DNA from: Marinobacterium sp. xm-d-530
GTDB taxonomy: Bacteria; Pseudomonadota; Gammaproteobacteria; Pseudomonadales; Balneatricaceae
NCBI GenBank assembly: GCA_949499045.1
Contig: CATEEE010000051.1
Coordinates: 1-39,735 of the forward strand
Direction of reading: 5' to 3'
DNA length: 39,735 bases
Shown: piece by piece, positions 1 to 9,702 of the stretch
Layout: every line of letters starts with the position of its first letter
How positions within the stretch are numbered: the stretch's first letter is position 1
The notes under the pieces: model-generated
The model's input: the letters and a program-made list of their open reading frames with translations, nothing else
Told to the model about the DNA's origin: nothing
Databases searched by the model: none
Position numbers and translations under genes: made by a program

Positions 1-462
1 AACTATCTGACTAAAATGCTCGATAAAGCTCGTGAGTATAAAACCATTAATGCAGTTGATGATCGACGTGGATGTCCAACCGCTGCGCATGATGTCGCTC
101 GAGTGATTTTGGCGATTATCCAGCAGTTGGAAGAGGGTGCTGATCACTGGGGTACCTACCACTACTCTGGTGCAGAGATTACAACGCGTTACCGTTTTAC
201 AGAGGCGATTATCGCTGCCGCTGGGCAGTATGAGGAGTTAGCGGTTCGCAAAATACGCCCAGTCGCTGGTGCAGAAGAGGAGGGAGCCGAACGCCCGACC
301 TCGTCCGTACTGACCTGTAAGAAGATTTTAAATACTTTCGGTATTCGTCAGCGGCCATGGCGTGTCGATCTACAAAGACTCATTCGTGAAATCTACGGTG
401 AAGATGGCAGTAAAGTCCCTCAGCCGACCGTAGAAACCAAAGCGGAAGAGCTCGGTTCCTAG
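1..462 (+). CDS. C-terminal fragment of an RmlD-like sugar-nucleotide-binding / NAD(P)-dependent reductase (truncated by left window edge)
   Basis: Frame is open from base 1 (N-Y-L-T-K-M-L-D...), so the ORF start at 16 is probably internal. Motif GTYHYSGAEITTRYRFTEAIIAAAG and the terminal RPTSSVLTCKKI resemble the C-terminal substrate-binding part of RmlD-type SDR proteins. Confidence 0.6.
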   Translation, partial: NYLTKMLDKAREYKTINAVDDRRGCPTAAHDVARVILAIIQQLEEGADHWGTYHYSGAEITTRYRFTEAIIAAAGQYEELAVRKIRPVAGAEEEGAERPTSSVLTCKKILNTFGIRQRPWRVDLQRLIREIYGEDGSKVPQPTVETKAEELGS

Positions 463-570
463 TCAATCTTCTCTAAAAGCGACGAGTCGTTTGTCTAATC
501 GCTTAGAATCAGCGAAAATACGCGCCTATTCTGAGCGACGGCTCTTTTCAATTTTCTAGAAGAACGATTA

Positions 571-2154
571 ATGTCAAACGCAGTTCACGATCAAGTGGCT
601 AACCGCCGCACCTTTGCAATTATCTCTCACCCTGATGCGGGTAAAACCACCATGACTGAAAAGCTTCTGCTATTAGGTCAATTGATTCAGGTTGCCGGTA
701 CCGTAAAGGGCCGCGGCAGTGATCGTCATGCAACCTCTGACTGGATGTCGATGGAACAGGAACGTGGTATCTCGATCACCTCTTCTGTTATGCAGTTTCC
801 TTTCCGTGAGCGTATCGTCAACCTTCTCGATACACCGGGGCACGAAGACTTTTCGGAAGATACCTATCGAACATTGACCGCGGTGGACTCTGCTTTAATG
901 GTGGTCGATGGCGCTAAGGGGGTCGAAGCTCGTACCATTAAATTGATGGATGTCTGTCGTCTTCGTGATACCCCTATTTTCTCGTTTGTGAACAAGTTGG
1001 ACCGTGAAATTCGTGACCCAATAGATCTGTTGGATGAGATTGAGTCCGTTCTAAAAATTGAGGCAGCTCCCATTAACTGGCCTATCGGTGCTGGTCAGCG
1101 CTTCAAAGGGGTCTACAACCTTTATACGGATCAGATTCACCTGTTCACAAAAGGACAGGGACATCTTCTGGCTGAGCAGAAGATCATTCAAGGGTTGGAC
1201 AGCGATGAAGCTCGTGAGCTGTTGGGTGCAGACTATGAAGAGTTCTGTGACGAAATCGAACTGGTTCAAGGCGCTACTCATCAGTGGGACAAAGAGTCCT
1301 ACCTGGCGGGCACCATGACTCCGGTTTTCTTTGGTACGGCATTAGGTAACTTCGGTGTTCGAGAGATGATGCACGACTTTGTTGATTGGGCACCTGCACC
1401 ATCGCATCGTGCAACAGAGACGCGTGAGGTTAAGGCCGATGAAGAGAAATTCACAGGCTTCGTTTTTAAGATCCAAGCGAATATGGATCCCAAGCACCGT
1501 GACCGAATTGCCTTTATGCGTATCTGTTCCGGAAAATACACCAAAGGTTTGAAGATGAAACATACGCGCATCGGTAAAGATGTTCGTATTGCTGATGCTG
1601 TCACCTTTGTTGCGGGTGATCGCGAGGCGGTGGAAGAGGCTTGGTCTGGTGATATTATCGGATTACACAACCACGGCACTATTCAAATCGGCGACACCTT
1701 TACTGAAGGTGAAGAGCTTAAGTTTACCGGTATTCCACACTTTGCTCCTGAACTTTTTAAGCGTGTGCGTCCTACCGATCCATTGAAGATGAAGCAGCTT
1801 CAAAAAGGTTTGCAGCAGCTATCAGAAGAGGGTGCGGTTCAGCTGTTTATGCCACTTCGTAACAACGATCTTATCCTCGGTGCTGTCGGTCAGCTTCAGT
1901 TTGACGTCGTCATGTACCGTCTTAAAGATGAGTATAAGGTGGATTGTGTCTATGAAGCGATCAGTGTCGCGACAGCTCGTTGGGTTGAGTGTACTGACGA
2001 TAAGATGCTCAATGACTTCCGTAAAAAAGGGTATGACAACCTGGCCGAAGATGGTGCCGGTCTGATGACCTACTTGGCTCCGACTCGTGTTAACTTAAAT
2101 CTAACCGAAGAGCGCTGGCCGGATATTCAGTTCCGCGCCACTCGCGAGCACTAA
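571..2154 (+). CDS. prfC: Peptide chain release factor 3
   Basis: 527 aa translational GTPase: [65 protein letters not shown]; full-length RF3 pattern. Confidence 0.97.
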   Translation: MSNAVHDQVANRRTFAIISHPDAGKTTMTEKLLLLGQLIQVAGTVKGRGSDRHATSDWMSMEQERGISITSSVMQFPFRERIVNLLDTPGHEDFSEDTYRTLTAVDSALMVVDGAKGVEARTIKLMDVCRLRDTPIFSFVNKLDREIRDPIDLLDEIESVLKIEAAPINWPIGAGQRFKGVYNLYTDQIHLFTKGQGHLLAEQKIIQGLDSDEARELLGADYEEFCDEIELVQGATHQWDKESYLAGTMTPVFFGTALGNFGVREMMHDFVDWAPAPSHRATETREVKADEEKFTGFVFKIQANMDPKHRDRIAFMRICSGKYTKGLKMKHTRIGKDVRIADAVTFVAGDREAVEEAWSGDIIGLHNHGTIQIGDTFTEGEELKFTGIPHFAPELFKRVRPTDPLKMKQLQKGLQQLSEEGAVQLFMPLRNNDLILGAVGQLQFDVVMYRLKDEYKVDCVYEAISVATARWVECTDDKMLNDFRKKGYDNLAEDGAGLMTYLAPTRVNLNLTEERWPDIQFRATREH

Positions 2155-2155
2155 T

Positions 2156-2929
2156 ATGCTTTTCGATTCCCATTGCCATCTCGACTTTCCCGAGTTTGCA
2201 GTGGGAATCAGTTCTCATCTAGATCAAGCACAGTTAAAGGGCGTCACAGATATTTTGGTGCCTGGAGTCACGGCTAACGATTGGTTCAGAGTGATTGATA
2301 CCTGTCAGCTTAGCCATCCCATTCAGCGTCATCTGGCTCTAGGATTGCACCCCTGTTTTCTCCAGCAACACAACGTTGAACAAGATCTATTAACCCTAGA
2401 GACGCATCTTAAACAGAGAGATGACATCGTTGCGATCGGTGAGTGTGGATTGGATCTCTTTATTGAAGAGCCGCAGCTTGATACTCAGCAGACGTTATTC
2501 GATGCTCAATTAGAGTTGGCAGCTGCTTATGATTTGCCTGTGGTTCTGCATGTTCGTCGCTCCGTCGATTTGGTTACGCAGCGTTTAAAACGCCATCGTT
2601 TGCAAAGAGGTGGTATCGCTCATGCATTTTCGGGTAGCCAGCAGCAGGCGGATAATCTTGTTGCAATGGGCTTTTTGATTGGAGTCGGTGGGGCTGTAAC
2701 CTACGAACGGGCTAATCGACTGAGAAGGGTCGTCTGTTCGCTACCCGCTCCAAGCTTGGCGCTTGAAACGGATGCGCCGGATATGCCGTTGAGTGGCTAT
2801 CAGGGAGCGTCTAATCACCCCTTGCGGGTAGCTGAGGTTGCTGAGACAGTTGCTCGTTTACGTGGTGAATCTACCGAATCTATTGCTCAGCAAACGCACC
2901 ACAATGTTGCTGCTCTTTTGGGTCTTTAG
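2156..2929 (+). CDS. TatD-family metal-dependent hydrolase (YjjV-like)
   Basis: MLFDSHCHLDFPEF, GLHPCF, AIGECGLDLF, PVVLHVRRS, HAFSGS, LALETDAPDMP: TatD metal ligands present. Starts 1 nt after the prfC stop. Confidence 0.9.
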   Translation: MLFDSHCHLDFPEFAVGISSHLDQAQLKGVTDILVPGVTANDWFRVIDTCQLSHPIQRHLALGLHPCFLQQHNVEQDLLTLETHLKQRDDIVAIGECGLDLFIEEPQLDTQQTLFDAQLELAAAYDLPVVLHVRRSVDLVTQRLKRHRLQRGGIAHAFSGSQQQADNLVAMGFLIGVGGAVTYERANRLRRVVCSLPAPSLALETDAPDMPLSGYQGASNHPLRVAEVAETVARLRGESTESIAQQTHHNVAALLGL

Positions 2930-4797
2930 GATAGGTCTTCGTAAGCGTTTGTGACGTCGAAGCTGACCGGCAGAGAGCGACCAGGTACTTTAATTCCGCT
3001 ATGGCTGATCTCTAAATCTTCACCAGCAAGCACCGCATAATCATAACGATAGGTCGGTCGAGTTGTGCCTTTCAGTGCGGCTTGGTTGTACTCTTGGGCT
3101 TGAGCAACTGTGGCTTCTGAGCGTTTCTGCCACTCTAGAATCTCTGCAGCACCGTAGCGCTTTTGAAGTAGGTTAATTGTCTCGTTTGGCGAGATTAAGA
3201 CCGCCGTCGCGTTGTTACCACCAAACCCTTTAGAGTTGATCAGTGCGTTGGAAATGAATTGATTACCGACCTCTTTGTGCTGAAGAGGTAGTTCAAGGTT
3301 GCTCTGGTGCACATCGTTAGCAACTGCTTGAGTGGTTACAATGCCTGGAATGACACCATGTTCCCATATACCCAGCGTTGAGACGAGTTGGTCACCGCCT
3401 GCAGTGCCTTGTGAGTGTCCGAGGTAAGTTTTAACCGCAGTCACTGTCCAATCATTGATGTTAAAGGCTTTGCTGACCTCGTTGAGTACATGTGACTCAG
3501 TTACACGGTTTTGCGGTGTGCTTGTACCATGTGCTTGAATCATAGAGTGCTGTTGAAGTGCTTCAGAGCCAAGTAACTTTTCAACCAAAGAGGCAGCTTT
3601 ACCCAGTGTAAGGTAGTTGCCGACGCCTGGTGCAGAGATCGATTTCTTGTAACCATCGGCATGAACATAGACATCAGGAACTGAGGCGTAGATCTGCGCA
3701 CCTGTCTCAATGGCTAGGCGATCACTCATCAAAACAATGAATTGACTCGATTCACCAATGGTAAACCCGCAGTTGTCACCAAATGGACGGCAGGCTGAGC
3801 GATGGTCCACATCGGCTAGTGAAGCGAGTTTATCCAGTGCTTGAAGTTGTTTGTCTTCAGCTAGGGCACCCATGGCACGGAACCCCTCTATCACCTCTGG
3901 AGTAACCGGAGCGTCAGATCCTCCAACCAATACAAACTCAGCTTTGTTAGTACGGATCGCTTCAACAGCATTACGTAGGTTGTATAAGAATGTGGCACAA
4001 GCACCGAGAGCACCGCCAGTGGTGCCGAGATTGCCAAGCATGTATGCGTTGACAAAATCAGCAGGCATTTGTGCATACCCTAGGGGCATCTGCTTAGAGG
4101 TTGTGCGTTTTCCAATTGCTGGATATTTATTGAGCCCGCCAAAACCTAAGTCGTCTAGTTGGCCAATCGAGTTAGAGGCAAAAACCGCGATTTGATCAGG
4201 TGCCAGAGTATCCAGCAGTTTATCGATATCCAGACCCGTTGAGGCTAAGGCATCTGAGGCAGCATAAATTGCCATTTGCAGTGCACGCGGATGGTTGCGT
4301 GACTGGTAAAGTGAGCCTGGTTCAAACCCTTCTGGCAACATCCCTGCGCTCTGAACGGGCAACACGCGTGTATCGTTAAAAATTAGGTCAAGCGCACCCG
4401 ATACCGTCACTTCGACCTGACCGGCATCGCTATCAGTCAGTGTCCAGTTGTCGGGAATGTTGGTCGGGAGGTCACGTTTACGCAGCGTGAATTTGATGGA
4501 TTCGCCCGCTGGACGTATCTTCGAAGCTTTGTTCATCAGGACGCGATTGGCGTCAAAAAATGAGCTTGGGATTTTTCGAATCAAGGTAGCATCAAGCAGT
4601 GCTTGTCTATCATTGGCATTGCTATTGGTTAGAACAGCAAGATCCTTTAACACATCCTGTTGATCAGAATCAGACAGTGTGTCAAAAACTAGGCGTTTAT
4701 AACCTTGGTTAAATGAAGAGCGACCGGCGGGGCTGATGCCACCAAAACCAACGATAACCGGTAAATGAGACACTGCCTTGCTCCCCATAAATGCCAC
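2926..4797 (-). CDS. fabY: Beta-ketoacyl synthase of the FabY (PA5174-like) family, probable fatty-acid initiation KAS
   Basis: 623 aa. N-terminus LPVIVGFGGISPAGRSSFNQGYKRLVF and internal GFEPGSLYQSRNHPRALQM, PLGYAQMPADFVNAYMLG, QAHGTSTPQNRVTES, SKGFGGNNATAV match recalled P. aeruginosa FabY. Cys (GACATFLYN) and two His (AHGTST, YLGHSQGT) of the KAS triad are intact. GTG start at 4797 or ATG at 4788. Confidence 0.85.
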   Translation of the reverse strand: MAFMGSKAVSHLPVIVGFGGISPAGRSSFNQGYKRLVFDTLSDSDQQDVLKDLAVLTNSNANDRQALLDATLIRKIPSSFFDANRVLMNKASKIRPAGESIKFTLRKRDLPTNIPDNWTLTDSDAGQVEVTVSGALDLIFNDTRVLPVQSAGMLPEGFEPGSLYQSRNHPRALQMAIYAASDALASTGLDIDKLLDTLAPDQIAVFASNSIGQLDDLGFGGLNKYPAIGKRTTSKQMPLGYAQMPADFVNAYMLGNLGTTGGALGACATFLYNLRNAVEAIRTNKAEFVLVGGSDAPVTPEVIEGFRAMGALAEDKQLQALDKLASLADVDHRSACRPFGDNCGFTIGESSQFIVLMSDRLAIETGAQIYASVPDVYVHADGYKKSISAPGVGNYLTLGKAASLVEKLLGSEALQQHSMIQAHGTSTPQNRVTESHVLNEVSKAFNINDWTVTAVKTYLGHSQGTAGGDQLVSTLGIWEHGVIPGIVTTQAVANDVHQSNLELPLQHKEVGNQFISNALINSKGFGGNNATAVLISPNETINLLQKRYGAAEILEWQKRSEATVAQAQEYNQAALKGTTRPTYRYDYAVLAGEDLEISHSGIKVPGRSLPVSFDVTNAYEDLS

Positions 4798-4951
4798 AAA
4801 AAATATCAGGAAATTGTAACTTGCAGGTCAGGTTCTGGCTAGACGCAGAGGCGGTAAATGTAAAAAAATGTTAACTCTCATGCTTGGTTTGGCTTTTAAG
4901 GCTACACTGATCCCAGATGTAGTGTGATTTTATAGATATAGGAGAAATGTG

Positions 4952-5605
4952 ATGAAAGGTTCAATACTCTCGATAGCGGTATGTTGTGCCCTGGTTGGGT
5001 GTCAAACCATTGATCCTTATACGCAGCAGACAAAAACAGCCAATGCGACCAGTGGTGCCGGTATCGGTGCAGCAGCTGGCGCTGTTCTAGGTGCTATTGT
5101 ATCTAAAGGTAACCGAGCTGAGGGCGCTCTGATTGGTGCGGCTCTGGGCGGAGCGGTCGGTTCTGGTGTTGGTTATTACATGGATCAACAAGAGATGCTA
5201 CTGCGTCAAGAGCTTAAAGGGACGGGGGTACGGGTCGAGCGAGTGGGTGATGAAATTCGCCTCGTCATGCCGAGTAATATTACCTTTGCTGTGGACAGTG
5301 AACGCTTTGATAACGCTTTTTATCCGGTTTTAGATTCAGTCGCTAAAGTGTTGTCAAAGTTTGAAAAGACCAGCATCAATGTGGATGGCTACACTGATTC
5401 GACTGGATCATTTGAATACAACCAAATGCTCTCTGAAAGACGTGCAGCAGCCGTCTCAAACTACTTGAGGCAAGTGGGTGTGGATGCTCTTCGTATTGCT
5501 ACTCGCGGCTTTGGTGAGCGTTATCCGCTGGCTTCTAATGAGACAGAAGAGGGGCGCGCGCAGAACCGACGCGTAGAGATCTGGATCCGTGGGGCTGAAA
5601 TATAA
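4952..5605 (+). CDS. OmpA-family outer-membrane lipoprotein with N-terminal glycine zipper (YiaD-like)
   Basis: Lipobox signal (SIAVCCALVGCQ), glycine-rich GAGIGAAAGAVLGAIVSKGNRAEGALIGAALGGAVGSGVG, C-terminal OmpA-like peptidoglycan-binding NVDGYTDSTGSFEYNQMLSERRAAAV...GFGERYPLASNETEEGRAQNRRVEI. SD-like GGAG upstream; ATG at 4952 preferred over track GTG 4949. Confidence 0.9.
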   Translation: MKGSILSIAVCCALVGCQTIDPYTQQTKTANATSGAGIGAAAGAVLGAIVSKGNRAEGALIGAALGGAVGSGVGYYMDQQEMLLRQELKGTGVRVERVGDEIRLVMPSNITFAVDSERFDNAFYPVLDSVAKVLSKFEKTSINVDGYTDSTGSFEYNQMLSERRAAAVSNYLRQVGVDALRIATRGFGERYPLASNETEEGRAQNRRVEIWIRGAEI

Positions 5606-5616
5606 AGTAAATGAGT

Positions 5617-5636
5617 TGGTGCTCGGTTGAGCACCA
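5617..5636. terminator. Hairpin between convergent OmpA-like and DUF1244 genes, possible bidirectional terminator
   Basis: Perfect inverted repeat TGGTGCTC-GGTT-GAGCACCA (8-bp stem, 4-nt loop), 12 nt after one stop and 14 nt before the other; U-tract weak on both strands. Confidence 0.45.
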
Positions 5637-5649
5637 GGGTATAAAAAGG

Positions 5650-5946
5650 TTACTTAGCGCTGGTGACTTCGTTGAACTTATTCAATTGATCGGCGCTTGC
5701 CTCTTTTTGATACTTCCCTTTCCAGTCAGCGTAGGGCTCACCGTAGACAAGCTCTCGCGCTTGCTCATAATCTACGCTCTCGCCACGCTCTTCAGCCGCT
5801 GCAACGTACCACTTAGACAAGCAGTTGCGGCAGAAAGACGCTAGGTTCATCAGGTCGATGTTCTGAACCTCTTTGTGATTGTCTAAATGCTCTACCAGGC
5901 GACGAAATACCGCCGCTTCAATTTCAGTTTTAGTCTGTTGTTCCAT
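5650..5946 (-). CDS. DUF1244 family conserved protein of unknown function
   Basis: 98 aa with NIDLMNLASFCRNCLSKWYVAAAEERG, the family signature as recalled. Confidence 0.85.
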   Translation of the reverse strand: MEQQTKTEIEAAVFRRLVEHLDNHKEVQNIDLMNLASFCRNCLSKWYVAAAEERGESVDYEQARELVYGEPYADWKGKYQKEASADQLNKFNEVTSAK

Positions 5947-5955
5947 CTCTTTTCC

Positions 5956-8658
5956 TTACTGCATATGCTGATCGAGCTCTTTACAAATCTCACTTGTGAG
6001 CTGCTCACAAATTTCGGGATCAGTAATCGGCTGATTGTTGGCGTTGGTTAAATAGAAAAAATCCTCAACACGCTCGGCAATGTTGGCGATCTTGGCGTTG
6101 TGAACATTGATCTCAAACTGCGCAAAAATACGTCCTATTCGAGAAAGTAGACCCGGACGATCGGCTGTGAACACCTCGAGTACAGTCTGTTTTAGACTGG
6201 GATCGGTGTGCACCGAAGCGCTCGTTTTGATCGGAAACAGCTTGAGTTGCCTTGGTACTCTGCGATGAATGATGTCTGGGAAATCCGCAGGGTCATCAAG
6301 CTCATCAACCAGTTGTTGCTGGATCTCTTTTTGGTAGTCAGGATTGTCATTCAATGGCTGATTATTCTCATCAAGCACCATATAAATACTGAGCGTGTAA
6401 CCGTTATTGGTTGCCATGATGCGAGCATCTTGGACGCTTAAATTCTGTTGGTCCAAAGAGGCAACCGTTGCCGCAAAGAGATTGGTCGTATCTTCAGTAA
6501 AGATAAAAATCTCCGTCGCGCCCTCGTGTGAACGATAGCTGTGCTGATGCAGTGTTACGACCGGTAATGGCTGGTTGCCATGTTCTAGAATGGCTTGTGT
6601 TTGACGAGCTACTGTTTGACTATCGATGCGTAAAAAGTAGTCGTCGCCGAAGTGTTGCCAAAGATTGTTAACACGATCCTCTTTTGCGCCCAGTCGTTTA
6701 AGCGATTGCATCGCTTCAAATTGGGTCTGTTCTATTAGCTCCTTTTTGCCAAGAGGGTTCTCTAGTCCGCGTCTTAGAGCGCGTCTAGTTTCAGCATAGA
6801 GTTGGCGAAGCAGTGTTGCGCGCCAGCTGTTCCAAAGTTCATTGTTGGTTGCATTGATGTCAGCGACTGTCATGACGTAGAGGTAGTCTAAGTGAGTCAC
6901 GTCGCCTACGATACTAGCAAACTCATGAATGACTTCTGGATCTGATAGATCTCGCCGCTGTGCAGTCATCGACATAATGAGGTGTTTTTCCACCAGCCAA
7001 GCGACCATTGCGCTATCCCATTTGCCTAGGTGGTGTCGTTTACAGAACTCCAATGCGTCAACTGCGCCTAGTTCCGAGTGGTCACCACCACGACCCTTGG
7101 CGATGTCATGGTACAAACCTGCTGCATAAAGCAGCTCAATTTTTGGTAGGTTGTTCACTACGCGATGAGCGACAGGGAAGGTCTCACGGAACTCTGTGTG
7201 TCGGAACTGACGCATCATTTGAATGACTTTTAGCGTGTGTGCATCGACCGTGTAGATATGGAAAAGGTCGTGTTGCATCTGGCCAACAATATTACCAAAC
7301 TCAGGTAGATAGAGGCCTAATATGCCGTAACGATTCATTCGTTTCAGCTCTGTTGAGACCCGTTCGGGTGAACGCAGCAACTCCATAAAGAGGCTGGTGT
7401 TTCTTAGGTCAGACCTAAAGTCATCATCTATTAAGTGTCTGTGATCACGAAGTAAACGAATCGTCGAAGCGCGAACTCCTCTGATGTCAGGATTCTGTGC
7501 CATCAATACGAATAGTTCCATGATGGCAAAGGGATTCTGTTCAAATACCTTATTGTGGGCGACGGCCAGAAAGTTGTCGCGTACGATGAACCGTGAGTTG
7601 AGCTTGTGTATCTGCTGTTCTACATCGGCTCTGAGAATAACTTCGTCAAAGTACTGGAGTAGCATGCCATTGAACTCTGACATCGCTTTAACAACACGAT
7701 AGTAGCGACTCATGAACTGCTCAACTGCTAATGAACCTTTGTCATCGGAGTATCCAAAGTACTCAGCCAAGGTGCGTTGGTGATCAAAAAGAAGCCTGTC
7801 TTCTCGGCGCTTAGAGTGCATATGAAGGGCATAGCGAACCGTCCAGAGATAGAGCTCGCCTTTGTTGAGTGTTTCAAGCTCTGACTCGGTTAAAAAACCG
7901 TGATTCACAAGGTCTCTAATATAGGTGGCGCCAAAGTGTCTTTTAGCGACCCAGCCAATCGTTTGTAGGTCGCGAAGACCGCCAGGGGAGTTCTTAATGT
8001 TAGGTTCTAGGTTGTACTCTGTGTTGTTGGTGCCTTGGTGTCGAGCGGTCTGCTCTTTCATTTTCGCTTTGAAAAATTCAGAGTCTGTCCAGGCATCATC
8101 CTGAGTCACTCGCTCAAACATCTTCATCTGCAATGATGGATCACCCGTCAATGGGCGAGATTCAATCAGGTTGGTGGCGATGGTGATGTCGTTTCGGCAC
8201 TCTTGATAGCACTCTTCAATAGTGCGCACACTAGAACCGATATCTAAGTTGATATCCCAAAGAAGCGTCAAGAAACCGCTTATACTCTCTTCAAGGCTTT
8301 CGGCGGTTATGCCGTCGATTAAAAGTAATATGTCGACATCGGAGTGAGGGTGTAGTTCCCCTCGACCATATCCCCCGACGGCGATCAGAGAGGCCTTGGA
8401 CTCATCAGGCCAGTCGAAATTTTGCCAAGCTACTCTCAATATTTGGTCAATGACCCAGGCGCGTCCATAAATTAGCTTGCGAATATCCTCTTTAGCTTTG
8501 AAGCTATCATGCATTTTTTCCGTGGCATGTTTAACAGCGCTTTTTAGGGCAGTTGTTAAGTTGCTGTCATTAATCTCTTGTTCGAGTCGTTCGATGTCTA
8601 AAAACTTCTCGATGCCGTTAATGGGGACGGGTGTAAGCTTGATAGGCTGGCTCATCAA
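5956..8658 (-). CDS. glnD: Bifunctional uridylyltransferase/uridylyl-removing enzyme (PII regulator)
   Basis: 900 aa. NT domain GGYGRGELHPHSDVDILLL, HD domain YHDIAKGRGGDHSELG, C-terminal ACT repeats (VLEVFTADRPGLLSRIGRIFAQ). ATG at 8655 is likelier than track TTG 8658. Confidence 0.97.
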   Translation of the reverse strand: MMSQPIKLTPVPINGIEKFLDIERLEQEINDSNLTTALKSAVKHATEKMHDSFKAKEDIRKLIYGRAWVIDQILRVAWQNFDWPDESKASLIAVGGYGRGELHPHSDVDILLLIDGITAESLEESISGFLTLLWDINLDIGSSVRTIEECYQECRNDITIATNLIESRPLTGDPSLQMKMFERVTQDDAWTDSEFFKAKMKEQTARHQGTNNTEYNLEPNIKNSPGGLRDLQTIGWVAKRHFGATYIRDLVNHGFLTESELETLNKGELYLWTVRYALHMHSKRREDRLLFDHQRTLAEYFGYSDDKGSLAVEQFMSRYYRVVKAMSEFNGMLLQYFDEVILRADVEQQIHKLNSRFIVRDNFLAVAHNKVFEQNPFAIMELFVLMAQNPDIRGVRASTIRLLRDHRHLIDDDFRSDLRNTSLFMELLRSPERVSTELKRMNRYGILGLYLPEFGNIVGQMQHDLFHIYTVDAHTLKVIQMMRQFRHTEFRETFPVAHRVVNNLPKIELLYAAGLYHDIAKGRGGDHSELGAVDALEFCKRHHLGKWDSAMVAWLVEKHLIMSMTAQRRDLSDPEVIHEFASIVGDVTHLDYLYVMTVADINATNNELWNSWRATLLRQLYAETRRALRRGLENPLGKKELIEQTQFEAMQSLKRLGAKEDRVNNLWQHFGDDYFLRIDSQTVARQTQAILEHGNQPLPVVTLHQHSYRSHEGATEIFIFTEDTTNLFAATVASLDQQNLSVQDARIMATNNGYTLSIYMVLDENNQPLNDNPDYQKEIQQQLVDELDDPADFPDIIHRRVPRQLKLFPIKTSASVHTDPSLKQTVLEVFTADRPGLLSRIGRIFAQFEINVHNAKIANIAERVEDFFYLTNANNQPITDPEICEQLTSEICKELDQHMQ

Positions 8659-8660
8659 TT

Positions 8661-9431
8661 TTAGCCTTTCTCTTCATTGCGAAGAGTGAGAATTTCATGG
8701 CCATTAGCAGTCACCAAGATAGTGTGTTCATACTGAGCAGAGAGGCGACGATCGGCCGTCTCTACTGTCCAGCCGTCACGCTTGTTGAGTTTAACTTGGC
8801 GTTTACCGGCGTTAATCATCGGTTCGATGGTGAGGCACATTCCCTCTTCAAGTGTTTCACCAGTACCTGCTTTGCCGTAGTGAAGGACCTGAGGTTCTTC
8901 ATGAAACTCTGCGCCGATGCCGTGGCCGCAATACTCTCTCACAACTGAGTAGTGGTTTGCTTCGGCATGTTTCTGAATCACAGCGCCGATGTCGCCGAGT
9001 TTTACGCCTGGTTTGACCAGCTCAATACCCATGTTCATGCACTCTTGTGTGATCTCGCATAGGCGTTTTGCATGTGGCGCGACATCGCCTACAAAAAACA
9101 TTTTGCTGGTGTCGCCATGGTACCCATCTTTGATAACGGTAATATCGATGTTGACGATGTCACCATTCTTCAGAGCTTTGTCATTCGGGATGCCATGACA
9201 AACAATGGAGTTCACTGATGTGCAGATCGACTTAGGAAAGCCGTGGTAGTTCAAAGGTGCTGGGATCGCTTGCTGCACATCGACAATGTAGTTGTGACAG
9301 ATCTGATCGATCTCATTGGTTGTGATGCCCGGCTTTACATGCTCTTCGATCATCTCAAGAACTTCGGCGGCTAAACGTCCAGCCACTCGCATCTTCTCGA
9401 TCTCTTCAGCGGTTTTGATTTTAATGGTCAT
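8661..9431 (-). CDS. map: Type I methionine aminopeptidase
   Basis: 256 aa; IKTAEEIEKMRVAGRLAAEVL, NIDITVIKDGYHGDTSKMFFVG, EYCGHGIGAEFHEEPQVLHYG, MCLTIEPMI, QYEHTILVT. Confidence 0.97.
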   Translation of the reverse strand: MTIKIKTAEEIEKMRVAGRLAAEVLEMIEEHVKPGITTNEIDQICHNYIVDVQQAIPAPLNYHGFPKSICTSVNSIVCHGIPNDKALKNGDIVNIDITVIKDGYHGDTSKMFFVGDVAPHAKRLCEITQECMNMGIELVKPGVKLGDIGAVIQKHAEANHYSVVREYCGHGIGAEFHEEPQVLHYGKAGTGETLEEGMCLTIEPMINAGKRQVKLNKRDGWTVETADRRLSAQYEHTILVTANGHEILTLRNEEKG

Positions 9432-9539
9432 CGTTGAATCCTTGTTAATTCGGTGCTTTGCGCTTCGGAAATTGGAAGGCGTTTTGATAGAGCTTATTGT
9501 ACAGGAGGTAGTGTGTTGGTCTAGATGGGTGATAAGTAA

Positions 9540-9585
9540 AATTGCTTCTAATTCGTTAGTCGATATGGTATAAACTGCGCTCCCA
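9540..9585 (+). promoter_or_regulatory. Candidate sigma70 promoter of rpsB with GC-rich discriminator
   Basis: -10-like TATAAA at 9569-9574 followed by CTGCGCTCC, typical of stringently controlled ribosomal-protein promoters; -35 is weak. Confidence 0.5.
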
Positions 9586-9702
9586 AAAATCGTGCTTCGG
9601 CACTAAAACTAAAACACACACACTTCGTCACGTTTGTCTGGGTGCCCTAAGGGGTTGATAAATGGGGGGTGTGGAGGTTTAAACCCATAGAGGAAATACC
9701 AA
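9586..9702 (+). promoter_or_regulatory. Candidate rpsB 5' leader (S2 autoregulatory / t44-type RNA element)
   Basis: ~120-nt leader upstream of rpsB with GTGC-TTCG-GCAC hairpin (9592-9603) and GGGGGGTGTGGAGGTTTAAACCC, resembling the recalled E. coli rpsB leader core (GUGGAGG...AACCCC). Confidence 0.6.

Noticed and set aside
1299-1679. 126-aa antisense ORF inside prfC
   Set aside because: Overlaps a strongly conserved prfC reading frame; no recognizable motif; typical shadow ORF.
3851-4195. 114-aa ORF antisense to fabY
   Set aside because: Shadow ORF of a conserved KAS gene; no RBS or family signal.
5611-5844. 77-aa hydrophobic ORF antisense to DUF1244
   Set aside because: Lies mostly opposite the conserved DUF1244 frame and starts in the terminator-like hairpin; not supported.
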